Source of the DNA: Nymphaea colorata
Taxonomy: Eukaryota > Streptophyta > Magnoliopsida > Nymphaeales > Nymphaeaceae
DNA length: 64,000 nt
Direction: 5' to 3'
NCBI RefSeq assembly: GCF_008831285.2
Contig: NC_045142.1
Coordinates: forward strand, 20,525,354-20,589,353
In this document: positions 11,311 to 23,250 of the stretch, one piece after another
Numbering within the stretch: the stretch's first letter is position 1
Layout: every line of letters begins with the position of its first letter
Notes under the pieces: generated by a model
Databases searched by the model: none
What the model saw: only the letters and a program-made list of their open reading frames with translations
What the model was told of the DNA's origin: nothing
Program-made: the position numbers and the translations under genes

Positions 11311-12177
11311 AAAGATATGGGACAACTAAGTTATTTTGTTTGGATCGAAGCCTTGGCATACCTACGATGGTCTGTTTCTCACTCAAACAAAATATGCTTA
11401 GGACATTTTGGAAAGAGCTCAAATGCTTGATTGCAAACCATGAACACCCCTATGGCAGCCAAGCTAGCTTTCTAGATACTTCACCTTTTTCATATCCAAC
11501 TCTTTATCATGATATAGTTTGAGCATTACAATACTTGACAATCACATCGACCAGAGATAACTTTTTCAGTGAATTTTATCAGCCAATTTATGCAAAATCC
11601 AACTCAAACTCACTTTCAAATTGCCAAGCGTATTCTCTGATATATCAAAGGAACTACCGACTACGGCATTCATATCCTTTCTCAAAGCACCATGGATAGA
11701 TATGCCCTCTCAGATGCGGATTGGGCTGGATGCCATCTCACTGGAAGATCCATGACAGGGTACTGTACTTTCCAAGGAGCTAACTGTATTTTCCTGGAGT
11801 GCAGAAAAGCAAATCCACCATCGCTCGATCCAGCGCAAGGCTGAATATTGCTCCATGGCATCAACAGCTGTAGAATTGACTTGGCTCCTTCAAAACCTTC
11901 GAGATATTGGCATTACAATTACGAAAGCACCTATTCTTCATTGTGATAATATGAACACATTTATTTAACAAAAATCCAGTTTTCCACAATCAGTCAAAAC
12001 ATATTCAGATTGATTATCATTATGTGCGCGAAATACCAGTTCAGGGTGCCTGACCACTAGATACGTCAATTCTTCTGGCCAAATTGTAGACATATGCACC
12101 AAAGCCTTGAGGAAAGATCAATTTTTTGACTTACAAGACAAACTCAAAGTCATCAGCCATTCCCATTTACGGGGGCA
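11311..12177 (+). pseudogene. copia reverse transcriptase 3' end and RNase H, unit 1 copy
   Basis: Starts inside the RT connection (AAAGATATGGGACAACTAAG) and continues through the region encoding YALSDADWAGCHLTGRSMTG, the RNase H signature, followed by frameshifted remnants of the SSAEAEY block and a C-terminal basic tail. Stops and frameshifts occur near 11520, 11650 and 11795. The 5' half of the element is absent here but present in unit 2 (49530-51518), so this copy carries a deletion of about 3.2 kb relative to that one. Confidence 0.8.
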
Positions 12178-12898
12178 TATTAAAGAAAACTATTCAAATC
12201 TGGCTCACGACAATTTTGACAAATCGAGCCAACAAGGAAGTTTTCAATCAAATAATGTAATGCCCAAATCAACTGCAACATCCAGCTATGGCATCGACAG
12301 CTGCAAGGAACAAATGGAAGTTTTCACTCAAATGCTGAAACACCCAACACAACTACAATGTCTCACCAAAATGAAAACAGAAAATGGAAACTGCAACGTC
12401 ACACTCAGCACCAAACGAATCTTCCTATGCAATGTCAATCAGTAATGGCCCCAACAAATGGAAGGTATAAATCAAATTCAAACAATCGATTATCATGTGT
12501 GAGCCATAATGGTCCTGATCTGGCCCACGTTTCTTACACTAAAAGTCAAGGAGAAAAAGAAAATGATCCTGATGAAACGTTAAGAAGAAAAGAGAAAAAG
12601 AAAGATCATAATGATGTTGAATTGGCTCACGTCTCTCAAATTGAAACGTTAGAGGGAAATAAAGAAACCAATGAAATCATTATATCCAAAAATCTCTCAT
12701 CGGTTACAGGGTGATTTATGCTGCTTCATGCTGCCTATATAATATATTGATGTACATAGGATGAATAGTGTGAAAAACGGCAAGAAAGCCTTTCCTAGTG
12801 TGGACGAAGGTTCTCCTGAACTGAACCACGTCAAACTTTGTCTCCTTTCTTCTTGCCTTTCTCTCTCTTTTTCTTTATATTGTAGTCACTGCCACACA
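12178..12898 (+). mobile_element. probable copia 3' LTR remnant
   Basis: Follows a short purine run (GGGGG at 12171-12175, possible polypurine tract) right after the RNase H tail. It begins TATTAAAG (a TG start would be expected) and ends CCACACA. The interior has a TATA-like CCTATATAATATATTG near 12735 and a CT-rich U5-like end. No second copy in a 5' position was found, so the boundaries are inferred. Confidence 0.35.
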
Positions 12899-12899
12899 G

Positions 12900-14290
12900 T
12901 AGGTCACTCAAGGGGAGATGTTTCAAGCTAAATGGATGCCCTCCCAACTTAAAAGGAGGAAAACAAAGAGCTGGTGGTACTAATGCCATTAGATGGAGAT
13001 AAAATACATTTTAATGCTTCCAGTGTCTATTGTTTTGCCTAATCGAAGCAAGGATCAAGCTCATGTTCTAACATGGATGAATACAATAAGTTAAAACAAC
13101 TTCTTAAAGATCGAACTGCTCTTCTGCCAGAGCTGCCCAATGGTCAATCTCATTTTGCAGGTATGATATATTCACAATCAAGCACAGGATCATTGACCAG
13201 TGGTGCCTCTGACCACATGTCATCGTCCCTAATTTTCTGTCTAATGTTATTGTCTTAAATCACCTTATCCCATAAAAGTACCAAATGGAACCATGGTACA
13301 TGCTACTCATATTGGTGAAGCCTCTCTACAACTTTCTTTGATACTAAAAAATATTTACTATATTCCAAATGTATCAGTAAGTAAACTGTTTCACTACTAA
13401 ATGTCAAGTCATCTTTGGTTCCAATGGTTGCTCCTTGCAGGACCTGAATTCTAGGACAATGATTGGACTGGTAGTTTGAGAGATGGCCTGTTCGTATGTA
13501 AGATCTCTGATCTTTCACATTAACAGTTGGCAATGAACTGTAGTCTCAAGTGAACAGAATATGGCATCTTAGACTTGGGCATCATCACAAGCCATGAATT
13601 ATCTACTTTCTCAGCCATAATCTAGCATTAAAATGTAAACATTTTATTGTGACGTATGCAAACTAACAAAACAGTCTAATTACCTTTAATGAAAGTGTCT
13701 CTTGTTCAAATCATCCATTTGATTTGTTGCATTGTGATATTTGGGCCATATTCCCAAGCCTTATTTTCTGGAGCAGTGTGGGTTTATTTGATGTGATTTA
13801 AGCATGAAACTACTCATCTATTAAAATATTTATCAATATGATAGAAAGGCAATATAAAGCTGAGGTTAAAATTGTTAAAACTTATAACGGAGTCGATTTT
13901 TTTAAGGGAGATGAATGATGTTTTTTCATGAAAAAAGCATTGTTCATCAACAGACATGTGTTTATACACCACAACGAAATGGTGTAGTTGAAAGAAAACA
14001 CCATGACATTTTAGATGTGGCTCGAGCCCTTAAATTCCAATCTGGTTTGCTAGGGCCTTGTTGGGACCAGTGTGTATTGACAGCCGTGTATTTAATCAAT
14101 CGAACTCCAACAAGTGCTTTACAAAACAAAACTCCTTATGAAAAATTATTCAAAACAAAAAAACCCACGTATTGTCATCTATGTATCTTTGATTGTTTGT
14201 GTCTTGCAAAAGAACCAAATCCCAAATCTAAATTTGACCAAAGATCACACAGATGTTTTTTTTAGGCTATACATTTGGTCAAAAATCATA
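12900..14290 (+). pseudogene. second copia element relic: protease to integrase, unit 1 copy
   Basis: A different copia lineage from the one just upstream. In shifting frames it shows a DSGASDHM-type protease active site near 13190-13220 (disrupted here by one extra base), a GAG-pre-integrase stretch near 13560-13700, an integrase start near 13720-13790, and an open 116-codon integrase segment at 13915-14265. That segment contains the TPQRNGVVERKH block that carries the catalytic Glu, then YLINRTPTSALQ. At least five frameshifts or stops. RT is absent, and the relic runs directly into repeat E. Confidence 0.75.
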
Positions 14291-14299
14291 TATATATGT

Positions 14300-15430
14300 C
14301 CTCAAACTTCTCCACCCAGCTCTGGATAGAGAAATCCTCAACCTCTCACAGTAGATCACATAGTGCATTTTATTAAGCAATGCATTTATTTACCGCTCAA
14401 TGCATTATATTGGGTGGCTGTAAAAAATGAGGACTAGCAATAGTTTACGACATGTACATAGCAACAGTTCCTAGTGTTTTTAGCAACAATTAACAATGCA
14501 TTTAAAGACTAATTTTTAATGGTTTAAAAAATGGAGCATCCAGTACACAAAAGCACAATACATACATATACATAGACACATATATCCACCTACTTTTTGC
14601 TTCTGGGTTTTGTATGTGATTTTACATTTGGTCTAATATCTAGATCCAAAAACCCAACAAGAACATTCAACCTTTTGTCGATTTTCAAACATAAAAGTAG
14701 GTTCTTAAGATGTTGTTTGGCAAAGTAATACATTGTTGCTGTCCCATAAATCTGTCCTAGTAAATAAGACAGATTCATAGAAGACTTGTTACAGTGTTGC
14801 ATGTACAGTAGGAGACATTAATAACAATGTGTTACTGTCGTCAGACAGCCCCTGAGGTAACCAGTCTATTTTGGAATGAAAAAATTTAAGTTAAAAAACA
14901 GAAGGCTTGGCAGACCTAACCCAACCCTCTGACATCCCTAGGTTCGGCAGGTTGACATGACCAAAGAGGAGGGATGGATTAGAAAAACTGCAGATGCCCT
15001 TTTTGGCCAACTCCAGTGATGTCATTGATCGATTCCTCAACGACGCCATGGATGGTTGCCTGAGTCTTCAACATCGATGGGCGATGGCAAACTGTGGATG
15101 CTAGACTCTAGATGGTCCATGTGGGCCTGCAGTTTGAGAGTGAGATCGAGGCTGAGAGCTACTTTGTCAATATTTTCGAAATTTCTTTAAATGTGAAATC
15201 AAGTGGAAACTGAAAGAAACCCGAAAGCACTTCTGCGTCTTTTAAAATGGGTGATTGATGATGAATTGGCTATATCATGCTTCATTCAGAATCACTTGAA
15301 TAAAGATTGGTTGATTGCCTCAAGGCACATAGGGCAACTGGGTGGCAAGTAGTTTATATCCAAGGAGTTCGAGGTTTGAATCTTGTGGCCACTGTCACAT
15401 TCTAGTGTGTTATTTCTCTGGATTGCAAAC
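14300..15430. repeat. repeat family E, copy E2 (long)
   Basis: Collinear with 47690-48895, including the CTCCAGTGATGTCATTGATCGATTCCTCAAC core near 15010. It flanks the copia block on its right side as E1 does on the left. No known protein; a short conserved frame around the core is unrecognised. Confidence 0.8.
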
Positions 15431-16950
15431 CATGGCAAGTGGAGTTGACGATGTACAGTATGTCCACCTAAGCCTCGAAGCAGGACAAAATCTTGAAAGC
15501 ATAAGGGCATGGCCTTAGTAGTTTTATGGAAAAGACAGTTTATTCTAAGTAAACAATAAATAAATATTGGCCGATTTGTATAACACTTTGGATCAACCCA
15601 AGCGAAGCCCAATACAATTGAAAGCGGCTGACTCCAACCAACTTTTACACGAGAAAAACAGAATGTGAGAGTATGAATAATTAAAGAATCATTAAGGAGG
15701 ACTGATAAGTATCACAATAGGCAACTCCTATTTATCAAGAGTCATGCAGGAATGTGTGGACTTGTGTGGCAATTGCCCACACAGGCACACAAAAATTACT
15801 AGTTTACATTGTCGAAGCTCTGTAGCTATTTTGCTGATTAGCATGTGGCATCCCTCGGCCACTGATTTTCTGAAGGGCCTTCTGTCAGCAGCGAATATCT
15901 TGCTTTGCCACCAACAAGTTACTGTGTTTTGCGGTGACCCATTCAAACTGCGAACCAATGAGATTGGTCCTTTTCCAAGAACAAAACTGTTGAATCAATG
16001 GCTGCTCATTGTATTTGACAAGTCCTGGATTTCTCAAAACTGGGCTCGATCCATCGATCGTCCAGTTGTTCTCTTTAGATGGCCGGACTCACCGTAAAAC
16101 TTCTTCTTGATTGATGTTTTATATTTATATGTTTTCTATATGGGCAGATCCCCACCTGAACGTTTATGCATAATACATAGGTTATATATGCGTCTTCTCA
16201 ACTTTCCAAGATTGTTTTTTTTTTCTATAATGATCAAATACAAATTATTTAGGTTTCACGGCCAGGGAGGCTAAGCCTGTAATTCTCAAGCACCTTGTTC
16301 AAATTCAGAGATTCGAAGAAAAGGTCGCAGCGAATTCTTAGCTTTAATCCTGCTTGGAAGGTCTAGGGATGCGTTGGGGCAGGAATCACCCAATGAAGCG
16401 TTGGAGGATAGCACCACATGTAAACAAACTGGTGACTGTGTTTCCAAGTAAAAATGTGACCCATGGATGCAATGGAAATCTGACACAAGAATATTCCATG
16501 CATGTCTCTCTCTCATAGTCCACATCTTCCATTAATCTTTCCACCATCCTTAAGAGCTGTTTCTGAATAAAAAACAAATTAGGCTAAATCGAGAGAGAGA
16601 GAGAGAGGTGACAGTTACTCATGAAGAGACAGTGAGTGGCAAGCGTTCAGCTGAGTTCGGGTAGATTGAGTTGAGTGCCCCATATGGGCACCCAACGTAC
16701 ATACTCAAGAATAGGGGACATTTTAGCAATTTTTTAAAAGGTATGTCTTTTATTGTATTTTTTTTGCTTCCACTTTTGTCTTCCTATTTCTTTTCATCGT
16801 AACCATACAAACACAAGAAAGTTTTTTACACATAACCAGGTTTGGAGTTCGGGTGGACAATGGCCAAACCGACATATTTCTATTAATGTAACAGTCATAA
16901 CGAGAAGTAGAGTGTCCGGTCCAAGGAATGGTATTATAGAAAAGATATAT
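15431..16950. other. sequence interrupting E-F collinearity
   Basis: In unit 2, E runs straight into F at about 48900; here about 1.5 kb separates them. It holds one copy of small repeat J (15940-16090), a (GA)n run near 16591-16609 and no recognisable gene. It is either an insertion here or a deletion in unit 2. Confidence 0.45.
15940..16090. repeat. dispersed relic J, copy 1
   Basis: Shares the word order TGGCTGCTCATT, TTTGACA, AACTGGGCT(G/C)G, TCCATCGAT/TCAATGG, TCCAG with 20750-20925, and more weakly with 18050-18235. Nature unknown. Confidence 0.35.
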
Positions 16951-17620
16951 TTTGAAAAAAGAAGAAGATTGTATATATATATATACATAGAGAGAAAGAG
17001 AGGTTATGAAAGAGTTAAAAAGTCTAAAATAGACATCATTTCATTAAAAAAGTTCAGAAGTACCCCAAACCCCTTCTTTTTTCCCTGTATATAATGAAAA
17101 GGAACATTTTAAAAGGGTGAAAAAGAGGTTAAGAAAAAGTTAAAAAGTATAAAATCAACATTACTTCATTAGAAAATTGAAAATACCTAAAACCCCATCT
17201 TTTTTGGTATGATAACTGCATACTTGTGAGTCCATAAGGATGTGCACGCAACTTGATCTCACATCCCGCTGTGACTCAAATGGATGGAAGAAAAGGGAGC
17301 AGTGATTAGGAGAATCTGCAGTTTGTCTACCATCATTGCATGATGTAGATGCTATGTCACTCTAAAAAATCTGGAATTAGATCTGAATTGATGGACTAGC
17401 ATATTGCCTATCCATCTATTGGAACAAGTTTCTCAGAGACCTTAAACTTAATTTCTTGCTTAGGTGGGCATCTTAGATCCTTTTCATGAAGTATGTCGAG
17501 GGCTACATATCTATATGATCAAAGATATTGCATACCTAAGGTCTGATTTGAATAGGTGAAAAGTGAAAACTGGAAGGACCGCACCTTCTTACGTATGAAG
17601 TAACATCACAAAGCACCCAT
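16950..17620. repeat. repeat family F, copy F1
   Basis: Collinear with 48900-49490; shared GTTAAAAAGTCTAAAAT, TTTTTCCCTGTATATAAT, GATGTCACTCTAAAAAATCTGG and the final TGATTTGAATAGGTGAAAAGTG. It has an internal imperfect tandem repeat of roughly 125 bp (GAGGTTATGAAAGAG near 17001 and GAGGTTAAGAAAAAG near 17126). Non-coding. Confidence 0.75.
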
Positions 17621-18049
17621 CTAGATATGCTTCTATATCAAAATTTTGTCCCTCTATATATATCATTCTAGCAGCCAACACATTATGAAAAACTGATTTT
17701 TTCATTATATATGGCCACCTTTGAAAGTCGATCAAAACAAACTGATGGTCGCTAACATCACCTCTAGAACTGATTGCCTTCTAACCAACACTTCTGGCCA
17801 AACCGGACTGTTGCATGCAACTGTCATATGAATATTGGGCATTAGTGCACAAAACAAATGTTCATCCAAAGAATTAAATATTTAGGAAGGTTTGTATAAC
17901 AGCAGGAACACTTTGTGAGTGTTGCGTGAATTTGCCCTAAAAATTGGGTCTGATTCAAGAATTATTAATTATAGTGCTCCATGAATCTATCCTAATTTTT
18001 GAAAGGATTCATGACACAATCATAAAATGTTCACTTAGCCAAACGAGTC

Positions 18050-18235
18050 CTGCAGGCCTACCTGTTGAAGATAATGTCGCTCTGTCAAGACCAGAAGTTC
18101 TTTTTTTCTTTGGAAAACTGGAGGGATTCCGACATCATGCTTGGCCTGTCCTGACCGGTCAAACACTAACACAGCAGCAGATCCAAGAAACTAAACTGGG
18201 TCCTTTGATGGTTCAACCTTTGCTTGATTTTTAGA
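18050..18235. repeat. dispersed relic J, copy 2 (weak)
   Basis: AGATCCAAGAAACTAAACTGGGTCC and TTGATGGTTCAACC words parallel the J copies at 15940 and 20750; the rest is diverged. Confidence 0.2.
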
Positions 18236-20749
18236 TAAATATCTTGTCCTGACAACCATTGCTTTATTTGATGTTTCTCATTTGCTTTCAAGGTGAGCAT
18301 ATTCCCAACCTCATGGCCCCCAGGTTCCTACAAAATAACACAATTTATAAATGTCTATAGATGACCACTCACAAAGCCCTCAACTCGACCGACTCTCACC
18401 AGCCCTCTCGACCATACGCTATGTTCATCGAAGTAACCCTGTTTCTGTTTGACTCTGTAACTTTTTGACAAGCTACGCTATGCCCCTCAAGGTAAAGTCT
18501 TTTGTGTAACCTGCGCTGAGGCTTTGAAATTCTCTTAGATGGAACATGTTAAGAACAATATTCTGTTTTTAAAAATACAAAAATATAAAAGCATCATATT
18601 CTTTTTTTCAACAAAAGTAACATCGCTTCAATTAATGCCATCTTTATAGCACAAAGTTTTAATCAATGAATAAACATTAAGCAAGTAACTACATGTTCTG
18701 AATTTTAGCCACATTCACAGATGCCATAATTCGACAGTGATCCCAAAATCCGTTCCAAACATGTGTCAGGGATTCGAAAATATGTCGCTAGCTACTATAC
18801 TGTGCATGCTAAAACAGCCATCATTGTATGTGGAGGGTTAAGCACCGTTAGTTGCAAAGTTAAAAGACATTAATAAGTTAAGCAAAAATTATGACCGTCA
18901 CATAAAACATTATGTAAAGCGACGGAAAATTCCATCATAAAAGTTATAATAAAGTGTAGGCACATTCTGTGGCCATTATGCTAGCAACTAATGTCTTAAA
19001 AAAACAACTAATACACGATGGCCAGTTTCATCCGTAACATTTGGGCAACGAACTTGTGGTGGTGGACCTTTGACCGTCACAATTACTTATTAGAGACAGA
19101 ATTGTGAGTACTAGCGACTTTATATGTATGTGAGAAGTCGGAGGATTTTCTTTCCAAATCCAGAAGATGAAATCCACAATTTATATATGAGAGTACTTAC
19201 ACGCCCTGTGTTCGAACGGGGAGAGTTACTAAGAGACACTCCAACCATTCAGCAACATCCCTACAATTCATTGCATCATTGCAACTTCTAAGTGGTCCAA
19301 ATAAGTAGCTGTGCAAATGGTTAAAGATTGACCACGCCCCTCACTTAAAAGCTGTTTCAGATCTTACCAACTTCTGTCCCGTCAAAACAACTTGAGAAAA
19401 AAAAAAACATGGCTTTTAGGTGGTGAACGTGAGGAACATTCACCCAACCTATCGTCTCTTAGATACAAGACCTACTTTTTCTATGCGTTAAGGTGTGATC
19501 TTTATATGACATCATACTAAAATGCACCCGACTAGCACTAAGAGATGTGTAGTCTCCAGGGCATATGCCCCATAGAACTCACTCTTTGGAATGTTAATCT
19601 AGTATTGAAGTTACATCACTGGTCCAGTTATATGGAGTAGCCCCACCCCATTATGTCAACTCCCCATGGTCATTACTTGTGCCTTAAAAAAAAAAGAAAA
19701 AAAATTCTGCTTCGCCCTGCCCCAGGCTATGAATCAAACTTGTGGATAAATCTAACTTGGACTTGTTCTCCTAATTATATTTGAAACTGTCCATGGGGTT
19801 TTTGTGAATCTGCTGCTAAAAAGAAGCAAATTCATGAAACACCTTTTAAAATATCTTTTAAACGCTCAGAACAGTAACATTAAAAGAAGGGTCGACCTTG
19901 GGCATTTTTTCCCTTTCATTGGAGGGGCTTTTAGTCTTTTTTTGCTAGTTCATATCATTATGTCACGCCAGGCTATGTCACCTGAGGCAGAGTGTGGGTG
20001 CGGGTGCCGGAGTGGCACATCCTAAAAATTTAGATGTGACAGTGTGGCGAGGTTTATTTTATTGTTATTATTATAATTATTATATATATAACAGAATAAG
20101 CATATATATATATTTATTAAAATTTAGTTATTAATGTATATAACATACTTGAATAATTGTATTGCATAGGAAAATATCATAACAACATATATTATAAGTA
20201 ATTTAATAATATGACGTTCTAACTGGGCTCGAGTGTGAGTCGGACCTGCACCCATGTCCGGTACGCACCCGATTCTATGCAACTCCGGTGCGGGTGACTT
20301 AGGGGCTAGGTTATCATAATAGCGTGGGACATGCTTTGTCCTGCTTGTGTTTTCGTTTCTTCATTGTTCTTTATAATAGTTCGATCATAGAAAAAAGATA
20401 AAACGTCTTCACGTTTTTAAACATTGAGGTTTTCTTAAGAAATAATACAATGACTTTGAAAAAATAAGAAAAAAGGGATAAATAGAAATTTTTTAAAATC
20501 CTAAAAATGTAAAATAAGTGATCATCTAATAAACAAACATCTAAAAAATAAATAGAAAAGCCACAAAAAAAAAAATTGAACTGTGGATTCTAAATGACTG
20601 ATCGTGAAAGTATAACATGCAAGTTCTATTTACCAATAATGTTATTCCCAGTTCCATGAGTTATTTTAGGCGATGACCTCGGCCTTCCTTTTTATACCCG
20701 TACCAATGTCCAATGACATCGGCTCATGCCCGTCAATACCGACTTGTGT

Positions 20750-20925
20750 ACCTTCCAGTCAAACAGTGCCGAATGGGTCATGCGAACTAGTCTTTTCTTC
20801 AGAAAACTAAACTGTGGAACGAGTGGTTGCTCATTCTGTTCGACCAGTAGTTACCTGTCAAAAAAGCAATCCAAGAAACTGGGCTGGGTCCATCAATGGT
20901 CCAGCCATCCTTCTTGACGCATATA
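20750..20925. repeat. dispersed relic J, copy 3
   Basis: Matches copy 1 through TGGTTGCTCATTCTGTTCGAC and AACTGGGCTGGGTCCATC in the same order and orientation. Confidence 0.35.
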
Positions 20926-21192
20926 TGGCCATCTAAACCCATTTCCTACTCATTATCACTTGATGTTTCTCAAGTGCCTTGCATGTGGTCATATGCCCAT
21001 CTAAACCCATTTCTAGAAAATAAGATGATAACGTATATAATACTCTAATTTAGATGAGTAGGAGGTCATCCCACGATCCAAGTGAAAGCTGAAGCTACTC
21101 TTTCCCTTACTCCAAGCCCACCGCTGTGTCATGCAAGCAAGTGGAGCCAAATATCCAACAATTAACAGCCAGACGACCAGACCTGAGGGCAC

Positions 21193-21924
21193 TTGCTGTC
21201 TTCCAACTGCTGTCTCTCTTCCGCTGCTGCCTTCTCTCGCCGGCTGCTGCCTCAGACGCATCCATCGCCTTTCCCTTCTCTCACTGCTGCTGCCTCAGAC
21301 GCATCCGTCGTCCCTCTCGCTCTTGCTGCAGCTCCTGCTCCGCCTTCACGCCAGGTACCCCTTCATGCCAGGTACCCCTTCGGCCTTCCTTTCTTCTTCT
21401 CCTTTTGTTCTTCTTCTTCCTCTCCCCCAACTGATTTTTCCCAAATAAAACCTCCCAGAAATCACTGCTGCTGCCTTCTCTCGCAGCTGCTGCCTCAGAC
21501 GCATCCGTCGCCTTTCCCCTTCTCTTGCTGCTGCTGCCTCAGATGCATCAGTCGTCCCTCTTGCTCTTGCTGCAGCTCCTGCTCCCACCTTCACGCCAGG
21601 TACCCCTTCGGCCTTCCTTTGTTCTTCTCCTTGTCGTTGTTCTTCTTCTTCCTCCTCCCAACTGATTTTGCCCGACTGAAACACGCCAGAAATCACTGCT
21701 GCTTCTTTCTCACGCCGCTGCTGCCTCAGTCACCATCAACGCTCATATTCACTGCTCTTGAGGGACTGTTTGATACCTCCTCCTTTCCCCTTCCACAAGG
21801 TTTACAGGTCTTCTCGATCTCCCTCCTCTCTCTCTCTGCTTTGTGGCATAGCCCCTTTTTCTTCTGTGAGTTTTTTGCTGAACTATGTTGCATTGATGAT
21901 GTGTTTGACAGAATAAAGGTATGA
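21193..21924 (+). CDS. repeat-derived Ser/Pro/Cys-rich ORF
   Basis: A 243-codon open frame over CT-rich tandem repeats. The predicted protein is Ser/Leu/Pro/Cys-rich with recurring LLPQTHPSPFP and ARYPFGLP words. Because the repeats are open in more than one frame, the openness probably reflects composition and not selection. It could be the 5' leader and first exon of a gene broken by the gap at 21985; the GTATGATT after 21916 resembles a splice donor. Unrecognised. Confidence 0.2.
   Translation: MLSSNCCLSSAAAFSRRLLPQTHPSPFPSLTAAASDASVVPLALAAAPAPPSRQVPLHARYPFGLPFFFSFCSSSSSPPTDFSQIKPPRNHCCCLLSQLLPQTHPSPFPFSCCCCLRCISRPSCSCCSSCSHLHARYPFGLPLFFSLSLFFFFLLPTDFARLKHARNHCCFFLTPLLPQSPSTLIFTALEGLFDTSSFPLPQGLQVFSISLLSLSALWHSPFFFCEFFAELCCIDDVFDRIKV
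21230..21720 (+). repeat. about 230-245 bp CT-rich tandem repeat, just over two copies
   Basis: GCCTTCTCTCGC...GCTGCTGCCTCAGACGCATCC starts near 21230 and again near 21473. AGAAATCACTGCTGC recurs near 21460 and 21690 with a third, partial unit. Sub-repeats of GCTGCTGCCTCAGACGCATC also occur within a unit (21240 and 21287). Confidence 0.8.
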
Positions 21925-21984
21925 TTATGTGCTTGATTACAATGAGAAATAGGTTTTCCAATTCACATGCAGATAAGTAGATGG

Positions 21985-22084
21985 NNNNNNNNNNNNNNNN
22001 NNNNNNNNNNNNNNNNNNNNNNNNNNNNNNNNNNNNNNNNNNNNNNNNNNNNNNNNNNNNNNNNNNNNNNNNNNNNNNNNNNNN
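21985..22084. other. assembly gap (100 N)
   Basis: Exactly 100 Ns, a placeholder between contigs; real size and contents are unknown. Confidence 0.99.
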
Positions 22085-22385
22085 TGGGTCAGGCATTGGA
22101 AAAAACAGGGGTACCACAAATGTCACACAGACAATAGTTTATTTGTTAAAAACTTGGAGAGAACATCACTGTTATTCTAATTTATGTGGACGACATAGTC
22201 GTGGCTGGAAACGATGCATTTGAAAAAAACATTCGACATAAAGGATTTGGGAAAACTCAAATACTTTCTTGGCATTGAAGTTGCTCAATCTCATATCTTG
22301 CTATGTCAAAGAAAGTATGCATTAGATATCTCAAAAACATTGGTTTCTCTTGCTCATGGACGTAGGCTGGAAAGCCGAACCATGT
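22085..22385 (+). pseudogene. copia reverse transcriptase fragment
   Basis: Right of the gap, frames encode the RT catalytic strand (ATTTATGTGGACGACATAGTC at about 22180, a YVDD-type IYVDDIV) and then FDIKDLGKLKYFLGIEVAQS, the next conserved copia RT block. At least one frameshift separates the two. The remainder of RT and RNase H is missing; homology fades near 22385. This is a third copia relic, distinct in sequence from the unit 1/2 elements. Its 5' part may lie in the gap. Confidence 0.75.
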
Positions 22386-22689
22386 AAAACTGGTGCAGCC
22401 TCTTTTCTCTCTATCATCTTCTTCTTTGATTAAATCTCAGTCTATCAATATAAATCTGAAAATTTACATGGATAAAAATGACAGATTCAGATTAGACATC
22501 CCTACCAAGTCTGAATTAAGAATTGTATTTATAAAAGAAGGAATCGTTAAAATTTACTTGTTTCCACCATTCTTTCCTCCTGTTCTACTTCAAACTTCCC
22601 AACCATGGAAAAATGATGTATTTGATGTAATCCAAGCAAGGGTTTCCTTCAATAATGTTGCGCGGGCAGTAAGCTTCTTGATTTCCACA

Positions 22690-22911
22690 TTAACTTCTTT
22701 CTACAAGATCAAAGAATACATCAGTTTTCGGCATAAAGAAGCTAACCAGCCTCAATAGACAGGACAAGCTTCTACCAGAGGAAGAAACTAATCTAGTATG
22801 CACCTTAGAAAGGACAAGCTTCTGTAAATCGATCATGCCCACCAAGTCTAGATCCTGATTAACCCTCCGCTCCTTCCTGATGTCCACATCTGCAGTGCCT
22901 GATGGGACCAT
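22690..22911 (-). other. exon-like ORF, unrecognised
   Basis: A 73-codon frame with mixed charged/hydrophobic composition unlike the low-complexity neighbours (for example VNQDLDLVGMIDLQKLVLSK), which reaches a GTGCATAC donor-like site at its 3' side. No family recognised. It may be an exon of the same locus as the next entry. Confidence 0.25.
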
Positions 22912-23250
22912 AACTAGTTCAGATCTGATGAGATGACTCAGATGTTCTCTAGAAAAGAAATTATCTCTTGATCAACTAAGTCAATACCTGCTTCATGCCA
23001 TCAAGGGACAAAATGCAAGTTCCTACTAAAAGTGACTTGATACTAATGAAACTACAAGAAAAGGAGGAAATTTGGAAATTCAAACTGTTACAGTCTTAAG
23101 GTATTAGAAGCAAAGTAGTTTACAAAACAAATCATGAGAATATATATTGTTACATTAAAGAGAGGCAGCTCTTTGCAAGTGCACCATGTCTCAAACAGCA
23201 ACTATGTGTTTCAACAACTGTACTAAGTAGATTACACCTGTGACATGTAC

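Larger units (their letters stand above)
6571..17620. repeat. duplicated composite block, unit 1
   Basis: Collinear with unit 2 (43711-54853), but about 3.2 kb (equivalent to about 48195-51518) is missing at the 11310 junction. It contains LINE A1, spacer, E1, copia RT/RNase H, LTR remnant, a second copia relic, E2 and F1. The first shared base is AATAGTGCACC at 6571 (compare 43711 and 61211). By-eye divergence from unit 2 is low, mostly scattered substitutions and short indels. Upstream flanks differ (copia here, repeat H and a protease scrap in the others). Confidence 0.85.
17621..21190. other. gene-less spacer
   Basis: No gene recognised. It contains relic J copies, a cluster of ACCGTCA/GCGACGG words at 18780-19120 of the kind found in CACTA subterminal regions, a poly-A/AG run near 19686-19706, and direct repeats of GTGCGGGTG near 19995 and 20290. 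The 96-codon frame at 17944-18234 overlaps relic J and looks non-genic. Confidence 0.45.

Noticed and set aside
10812-15430. Repeat E as a proven LTR pair
   Set aside because: No TG...CA borders, primer site or polypurine tract at its edges; kept only as a question in the findings.
19205-19225. tRNA-like GTTCGAAC word
   Set aside because: No acceptor stem or anticodon arm can be drawn around it; no tRNA, rRNA or CRISPR array was found in the window.
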